Assembly (NCBI GenBank): GCA_964531335.1
Contig: CAZHEV010000003.1
Coordinates: 186,001-250,000 of the forward strand
Reading direction: 5' to 3'
Source: CAZHEV01 sp964531335 [NCBI: uncultured bacterium]
Lineage (GTDB): Bacteria; Eisenbacteria; RBG-16-71-46; CAZHEV01
DNA length: 64,000 nt
Part shown: piece after piece, positions 60,041 through 64,000 of the stretch
Layout of the letters: each line of letters opens with the position of its first letter
Position numbering within the stretch: the stretch's first letter is position 1
Translations under genes and position numbers: made by a program
The notes under the pieces: model-generated
What the model was told of the DNA's origin: nothing
What the model saw: only the letters and a program-made list of their open reading frames with translations
Database searches by the model: none

Positions 60041-60231
60041 CTAGGCCGCCTGCGCCAGCTTCTTAGGCTTCTTAACCGGCAGAGTGATTGTGAACACGGC
60101 GCCGGATTCGTCGTCGTTGTCCACCGTTATGTGGCCACCGTGATTCTCGACTATACGGTAGCTCGTGGACAAGCCGAAACCATGGCCGCTCTCCTTGGTG
60201 GTGAAGGTGGGCTCGAAGACTCTCTCGCGCA
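60041..60231 (-). pseudogene. Kinase fragment 3: C-terminal HATPase end, partly identical to the intact kinase
   Basis: The minus strand encodes RERVFEPTFTTKESGHGFG through KKPKKLAQAA and a stop, the last 63 residues or so of the kinase at 61941-63359. Bases 60138-60231 are identical over 94 bp to 62038-62131, while the remaining 97 bp nearer the stop differ at about a dozen sites and in part resemble fragment 1. Such a mosaic suggests recent gene conversion. An ATG at 60280 opens a 79-codon frame, but its first 15 residues have no kinase similarity and no HisKA domain is present. Confidence 0.85.
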
Positions 60232-60280
60232 CCACGCCGGGACTCTCGCTCTCGCATTTTGATGAAGGTTGTGAATCCAA

Positions 60281-60854
60281 CGGAAAAGGCTCCTAACGAT
60301 GCAATTGCACGTAGCCTGAGTTCTGTACCTTGCTGTATAGCCGAGCCACGGGCGGGCGTCTCACGAGCCATCATTCTATGGCGCCGGTGTGGCGATTCGC
60401 TTCGGCCGGGTGCCGGAATGGCTCCATCACGACTTCCCCGGCTTCCGGGAGGCTGCGGTCAGAACTGTTCGGTCTCTTGTAAAATAGACAGATAGGGAGA
60501 ACGGCGAGAGATCCGGCTTGACAAAATGGGACACCCCTATCATATTGGCGACTGACGAATGCGGCCTTGGTCGGGTAATGCTGTCCTCGGCGCCGGCCCG
60601 GCCGGCTCCTGACCCGTCCAGCGCGCCAGTACGAGCCAAGCCTTAGGGCCGCAGGTGGGCGAGACTCGAGACATTCACAATAGGGCGCTGATGAGGGTGG
60701 GATCCCGAGAAAGATTCCTCCGTCGTCGAGTCAGAAAGCTACCAATGTGTCTTGTATGACGCTAGCGGACACCTGCTGGTGGATAAGCTGGGGGACCGTG
60801 CCTTTGAGTCCGCGTCTTGCCCGGCAGCTTGAGGTCGCGCCTCGCCTGAGAACT
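60281..60854. other. Region between kinase fragment 3 and secreted protein B
   Basis: This stretch contains extragenic repeat copy 2 (about 60517-60575). It also holds an open frame without a start codon (60695-60832) that reads like protein: SYQCVLYDASGHLLVDKLGD then RAFESASCPAA and a stop. The latter may be the end of a lost secreted-protein gene. No complete gene or strong promoter is seen. Confidence 0.4.
60517..60575. repeat. Extragenic repeat copy 2 (TTGACAAAATGGG type)
   Basis: CTTGACAAAATGGGACACC, then CCTATCATATTGGCGAC and a following GCGGCC block. It is a diverged copy of 58641-58695. The preceding 100 bases (CTTCCCCGGCTTCCGGG) also resemble the flank of copy 1, so the repeated unit is longer than the core. 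Both copies lie on the same side of a kinase fragment. Confidence 0.5.
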
Positions 60855-61595
60855 ATGAGCGTTATGTCAATAAGCTGGTCAGATCATGGCGCGACCGCCA
60901 ATTGTACTGCGGTCCTCATTGCCGTCGGTGTCACGATCAGTGCGGCTGCGCACGCGATGGCACAGGAAAGCAATCAGGACTATGATTTATTCTACGCTGA
61001 CCCCGCCGGTTGGAAATTATCTCTTACAGAAAAAGAGGTCGATTTCTCCGAGGTGAAGATGATTTGCGAACCTGCCTGTGGGAACTTCAGGTCTCTCGAT
61101 CAGTTGGATGAAACGCTGGACCGTCTCGGCTCCTTGACCGGCTGTTATTTCCGTCTGTATCGGGTCATATACAAGGATTGGTTCGATGAGGAAGAGCATA
61201 TACGCAACTTGAACAAGGAAGCCAATGACCACGGATTGGAATGGGACGAGAAACCAATGAAGTTCAGGTATCTCTGTTGTGCGTTGGATCTGCCGGCTCC
61301 AGGTAGCGGGAAGCGCATCAGGCTGAATGGGGACGAACGAGTCATAATCAAGGTGATAGACAGAGACGGGCAACCAATTGAGTTGACCTCTCTTGCGCTA
61401 CTCGGAACCAGCGACAAGAAAGAGCAAAGGTTTTGCTGGGATTCCCGAAAAAGGGACTCCGTAACAGCCGACCCTGAGAAATTCCTCAGTAAGGGCAACA
61501 CGATAATGTTGTTTGCTACGTTCCCCGATGTCTTTGAAATCGAGAACATCCAGGAAGTGGTGAAAGTGCAAGGTTTTCAAGTCGTGAGGGAGTGA
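60855..61595 (+). CDS. Secreted protein B, paralogue of secreted protein A
   Basis: From the ATG at 60855 the product has about 246 residues with a signal peptide (TANCTAVLIAVGVTISAAAHAMA). The mature protein begins DYDLFYADPAGWKLSLTEKE, matching protein A's AGW motif, and continues with CEPACGNFRSLDQLDETLDRL, a Cys-containing middle, YLCCALDLPAPGSGKRIRL and a C-terminal beta-rich half (MLFATFPDVFEIENIQEVVKV). Six Cys imply disulfides. No known domain is recognised. The start is unsure: frames upstream to 60747 remain open, but they put non-signal residues first; no strong ribosome site marks either. Peptide gene B follows 57 bp later, the reverse of the order in module A. Confidence 0.68.
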   Translation: MSVMSISWSDHGATANCTAVLIAVGVTISAAAHAMAQESNQDYDLFYADPAGWKLSLTEKEVDFSEVKMICEPACGNFRSLDQLDETLDRLGSLTGCYFRLYRVIYKDWFDEEEHIRNLNKEANDHGLEWDEKPMKFRYLCCALDLPAPGSGKRIRLNGDERVIIKVIDRDGQPIELTSLALLGTSDKKEQRFCWDSRKRDSVTADPEKFLSKGNTIMLFATFPDVFEIENIQEVVKVQGFQVVRE

Positions 61596-61652
61596 CGGAG
61601 TTCGATTGAGAATGGGCGCTGAAGTGTCCCGTTGGGGAAGGGGGCAATACCA

Positions 61653-61877
61653 ATGATGAAGCTAGTCCTTGTGATCGTGACGGTCGTTGCTGTCGGTGGA
61701 ATCTTGCCAATGGGGCAAGGCGGGACTTCTCTGGGTCCGCCGAATGCGCAGGCAATGCTGGATTCGTGCGCCGAGTCCAGCGCCAATCCCTACGACCTCT
61801 TCAAGAAGATGCAGTGTCTAATAGACATTGTAACCGAGCTGTGGAGGAACGGGGACGACGGCTCTGCATGGTGGTAG
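61653..61877 (+). CDS. Small secreted peptide B (74 aa), related to peptide A
   Basis: The frame starts at ATGATG (61653) with GGGGAAGGGGG about 9 nt upstream. The signal peptide is MKLVLVIVTVVAVGGILPMG. The mature part includes MLDSCAESSANPYDLFKKMQ, then CLIDIVTELWRNGDDGSAWW. As in peptide A the core has a Cys-containing hydrophobic helix and an acidic tail ending GS-x-W-W. The two mature peptides are otherwise well diverged, which is common for fast-evolving signal peptides. The stop lies 63 bp from the end of the convergent intact kinase gene. A secreted cue sensed by that kinase is an attractive but untested idea. Confidence 0.66.
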   Translation: MMKLVLVIVTVVAVGGILPMGQGGTSLGPPNAQAMLDSCAESSANPYDLFKKMQCLIDIVTELWRNGDDGSAWW

Positions 61878-61940
61878 TGATGAAACAGTGCGGCAGGGCG
61901 ATCGCATAGGGGAGCCCAATGGGCCTCTTCAATAGATTCG

Positions 61941-63359
61941 CTACGCAGCCTGCGCCAGCTTCCTGGGTTTTTTCACCGGCAGAGTGATTGTGAATACGGC
62001 GCCGGATTCGTCGTCGTTGTCCACCGTGACATGGCCGCCGTGATTCTCGACTATACGGTAGCTCGTGGACAAGCCGAAACCATGGCCGCTCTCCTTGGTG
62101 GTGAAGGTGGGCTCGAAGACTCTCTCGCGCAAGTCCTCCGGTATTCCGGGGCCTGTGTCGCGGACCTCGATCTGGAGTTGCCTGTTCGACTGAAGATGTC
62201 TTGTGGTTATGGTTATGGACTTCACCCTGTCCGGCGGGTTCTCCTTGAGGGCGTCGGCCGCGTTGGTCAACAGGTTCATGAGCACCTGCTGTATCTGTCC
62301 CGGATCGAGCATGGTCTGGGGGATTGAACGATCCAGGTCCAGGTCCATTGTCACGTTGTCGAAGCGATTCTGCGGTCTCAGGAACTGGACCGTCCTCTCT
62401 ATCAGGGCGCCAATGTCGGTGGGAATGGGTTTCATGCCCTTGTGGGAGAACTCGACCAGCCCCTTGGTAAGGACCGCGAGGCGCTCGGCTTGATCCAATA
62501 TCACCTGGATGTGCTCCTCTATCTTGTCTGTGTTGCCCCTTGCAAGGCCCATCATCAAGAGCTGGGCCCGGCCGGAGAGCGAAGCGAGATAGTTGTTCGC
62601 CTCGTGGGCCACTTCGGCCGCCATCTCGCCTTTGGCCGCCATCCTTGCCGACCTCACGAGAGCCTGATGCGTTTTCTGGAGCTCAATGTACCTCATGTCG
62701 GCTAGTCGGATTGCCAGCAAGGGAACCAGGAAAAGGACAGCCGCTGCGTGACCGACGAAGTTGTAGAGCGAGGCGAGAAGGACCGCCATGACGAACTGGG
62801 TTGCGGAGCTTGCAGCCTCACTCTTGTAGCCGAAGTTGGTCCGCCAGGCCGAAAGAATACTCTGTTTTTGGTCCAAGGCGACGGCAAGAGACACTAGAAA
62901 AGTATTGAGGACAAAATGGGTCAGGCCCATGCAAGAAAGAGCTGCAACTATGCCAATGTCGTGCAAAGTCTCAAGCCCGCCAGCGGTTCCCTTTAGGAGC
63001 GTATATACCGACCAGGCCCCCGTGGCGGATATGGTAAACTGAGCACCATTGAAGAGGGCTTTGTACCATGGACTTCTTCTAAAAACCAGATCACCAATGG
63101 CTCTCGTTACGAAGATGACGGGCTGAAAGTGAGCGGGCGTGATCAGGATGGCCATCGCCAAGTGGAAGGTTGGTGTCATCGCCCAGGTCGCCTGCCCGTG
63201 CATCGTCCGGAGCCAAAGGGCCTCGGCCGTCAGGCAGATAGCTCCCCAGAACACTATGGCCCATATGTCGACGGGCCCGCTCCAGGCGAAGCCGAACGCC
63301 AGCAGCGCTCCGCCCACCACCGCGATCGTTGTCACGTAGGCTGTCAGCTTGAGAGTCAT
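61941..63359 (-). CDS. Orphan multi-TM sensor histidine kinase, intact copy of the repeated cassette
   Basis: The 472-residue kinase has an N-terminal membrane domain of about 220 residues with six to seven TM helices and little extracellular sequence (IAVVGGALLAFGFAWSG, IWAIVFWGAICLTAEAL, FHLAMAILITPAHFQPVIFV and so on). This resembles MASE-type or peptide-sensing membrane inputs. A HisKA box has H252 in EVAHEANNYLASLSG. The HATPase has NLLTNAADALKENP, DTGPGIPEDLRERVF and GHGFGLSTSYRIVENHGG. No response regulator is near, so it signals to a distant partner. Fragments of its own 3' end occur at three places within 4 kb upstream in the window. Start at ATG 63359 lacks a strong ribosome site. 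Confidence 0.9.
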   Translation of the reverse strand: MTLKLTAYVTTIAVVGGALLAFGFAWSGPVDIWAIVFWGAICLTAEALWLRTMHGQATWAMTPTFHLAMAILITPAHFQPVIFVTRAIGDLVFRRSPWYKALFNGAQFTISATGAWSVYTLLKGTAGGLETLHDIGIVAALSCMGLTHFVLNTFLVSLAVALDQKQSILSAWRTNFGYKSEAASSATQFVMAVLLASLYNFVGHAAAVLFLVPLLAIRLADMRYIELQKTHQALVRSARMAAKGEMAAEVAHEANNYLASLSGRAQLLMMGLARGNTDKIEEHIQVILDQAERLAVLTKGLVEFSHKGMKPIPTDIGALIERTVQFLRPQNRFDNVTMDLDLDRSIPQTMLDPGQIQQVLMNLLTNAADALKENPPDRVKSITITTRHLQSNRQLQIEVRDTGPGIPEDLRERVFEPTFTTKESGHGFGLSTSYRIVENHGGHVTVDNDDESGAVFTITLPVKKPRKLAQAA

Positions 63360-63585
63360 ATTCCGCGGTGCCCCAGAGCCGCAAGTCGGCGGCGAAGATC
63401 CCCGGTCTCAACTCAAGGCATTGACCCATTTCTAGTTATCGGTTTTCGGGGCGGTCATCTTCAGAGAGATCGGTTTCCCCGGGTCCGGGGCGGATGTTGG
63501 CGGTTCCTCGAGCACGGAAGGCCGCGGGGGTCGGGTGGGGCACAAAAAGAAGAGCCGGCGCGAGTGACTCATCTAAGCGTTTCGA

Positions 63586-63648
63586 TTAACCCCATCCAGC
63601 ACCACCGCCAACGAGAGCGATGAGTAGAAGCAAGCCGATCAACTCCAC
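63586..63648 (-). CDS. 20-residue hydrophobic micro-ORF upstream of the kinase
   Basis: On the minus strand a GTG at 63648 is preceded by AAAGGAGGTG with 8 nt from GGAGG to the start, about the best ribosome site in the region. The frame encodes MELIGLLLLIALVGGGAGWG and a stop. The peptide is almost wholly hydrophobic with a glycine-rich WG end. It lies 226 bp upstream of the kinase on the same strand. It may be a membrane micropeptide, a secreted cue or a leader peptide. Coding is supported only by the ribosome site and composition. Confidence 0.45.
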   Translation of the reverse strand: MELIGLLLLIALVGGGAGWG

Positions 63649-64000
63649 TGCGAGCACCTCCTTTACGAGCTCGTAGCAACTCGGGACCCCAGTTCCAAGT
63701 CAGGAGGTTTCGCTTCGCTTGTGAAGGTCTAGCTTAGCGAGCATCCTATCGCGCCGGCTTTTATGTGCTATGTAGCCGGTTATGTATGTAGCCGGGCCCA
63801 TTCCGCAACTATCCGTTGCAGGATAGCCCAATAATCAGGATAGCCGGAAGTGTCTTTTCCGTCAAGGGCTTTCTGGCCTCGGTCGCAGTGGAAGTGAAGG
63901 CCGCCATGCTATCATGTGCGCTTAATTGATTTTCTTTGATCAGAGTGCGACGGACTGACCTCCCGGCTGGAGCCACATCGACCGCGCATGCTGTCCCTAA
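63649..64000. other. Window end, upstream of the micro-ORF and kinase
   Basis: These 352 bases hold an 11-bp direct repeat TATGTAGCCGG with 16-bp period (around 63768-63795) and an inverted repeat GCAAC-TATCC-GTTGC (63805-63819). GGATAGCC also occurs twice (63821-63828 and 63838-63845). No gene reaching the edge is recognised; the density of small repeats suggests a regulatory region. Confidence 0.4.

Noticed and set aside
60041-60280. 79-codon frame with HATPase sequence as a real small gene
   Set aside because: Only the kinase C-terminus is present and the first 15 residues are unrelated; no ribosome site. Better read as a gene fragment.
58373-62131. Diversity-generating retroelement (repeated 3' ends as template/variable repeats)
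   Set aside because: Differences between copies are spread over all bases, not adenine-specific, and no reverse transcriptase gene is present.
1-64000. CRISPR array, rRNA or tRNA genes
   Set aside because: No regularly spaced direct repeats of CRISPR length and no tRNA or rRNA signature sequence noticed on either strand; the Cas4-like nuclease stands alone.

Overview
The window reads as a chromosomal segment of a GC-rich, Gram-negative-type (diderm) bacterium. It encodes outer-membrane barrels, a TolC-family protein, periplasmic multihaem cytochromes and several lipobox proteins. Isoleucine ATA and arginine AGG/AGA codons are common despite the high GC, and GTG/TTG starts with strong AGGAGG-type ribosome sites are frequent. 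No rRNA or tRNA is present. The gene mix (Bzd-type dearomatising reductase, decahaem porin conduit, quinol NO reductase, ThiC, MetK) suits an anaerobic or facultative sediment or groundwater organism, perhaps an FCB-group candidate phylum (Eisenbacteria, Krumholzibacteriota or Latescibacterota-like); this placement is inference only.

Layout: 0-5 kb holds a truncated subtilase, a zinc-ribbon protein, RidA and a histidine kinase / sigma-54 activator pair. 5.2-13 kb is a heavy-metal RND efflux operon (TolC-like, double metal-binding protein, CusB-like, CusA-like) divergent from that pair and preceded by a sigma-54-like promoter. 13-18.3 kb: metK, a PLP trans-sulfuration enzyme, and a MacA/MacB-like pair lacking its ATPase. 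18.3-22.9 kb is a nitric-oxide module (Rrf2 regulator, hemerythrin, quinol NO reductase, membrane ferredoxin) with a clear promoter-operator. 23-27 kb: C69 peptidase, an internally duplicated lipoprotein, a CPBP protease. 27.1-30 kb: a decahaem cytochrome plus MtrB/DmsF-type barrel. 30.2-38.1 kb: a TetR gene followed by homologues of bzdN, O, P, Q, M and V in that order, the core and electron supply of an ATP-dependent benzoyl-CoA-type reductase.

38.5-42.1 kb: WrbA, then an acetolactate-synthase-like TPP enzyme overlapping a succinate-semialdehyde-type dehydrogenase, arranged like the cyanobacterial 2-oxoglutarate decarboxylase bypass. 42.4-58.3 kb is mixed housekeeping and accessory: EF-P, a broken SLC13 transporter, an MNT/HEPN pair, ARMT1-type phosphatase, CMD protein, M24 peptidase, ThiC, ferredoxin, HEAT-cyclophilin lipoprotein, metal-binding lipoprotein, FAH-family hydrolase, phosphodiesterase-TPR protein, PPC-domain protein, PD-(D/E)XK nuclease, class V aminotransferase.

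58.4-63.7 kb is the least explained and most interesting part. One full multi-TM histidine kinase and three C-terminal fragments of its paralogues, all on the minus strand, are interleaved with two related secreted proteins, two tiny secreted peptides and a 20-residue micro-ORF. It looks like a repeatedly duplicated and eroded kinase / secreted-peptide / secreted-protein cassette; I know of no described system with this layout.
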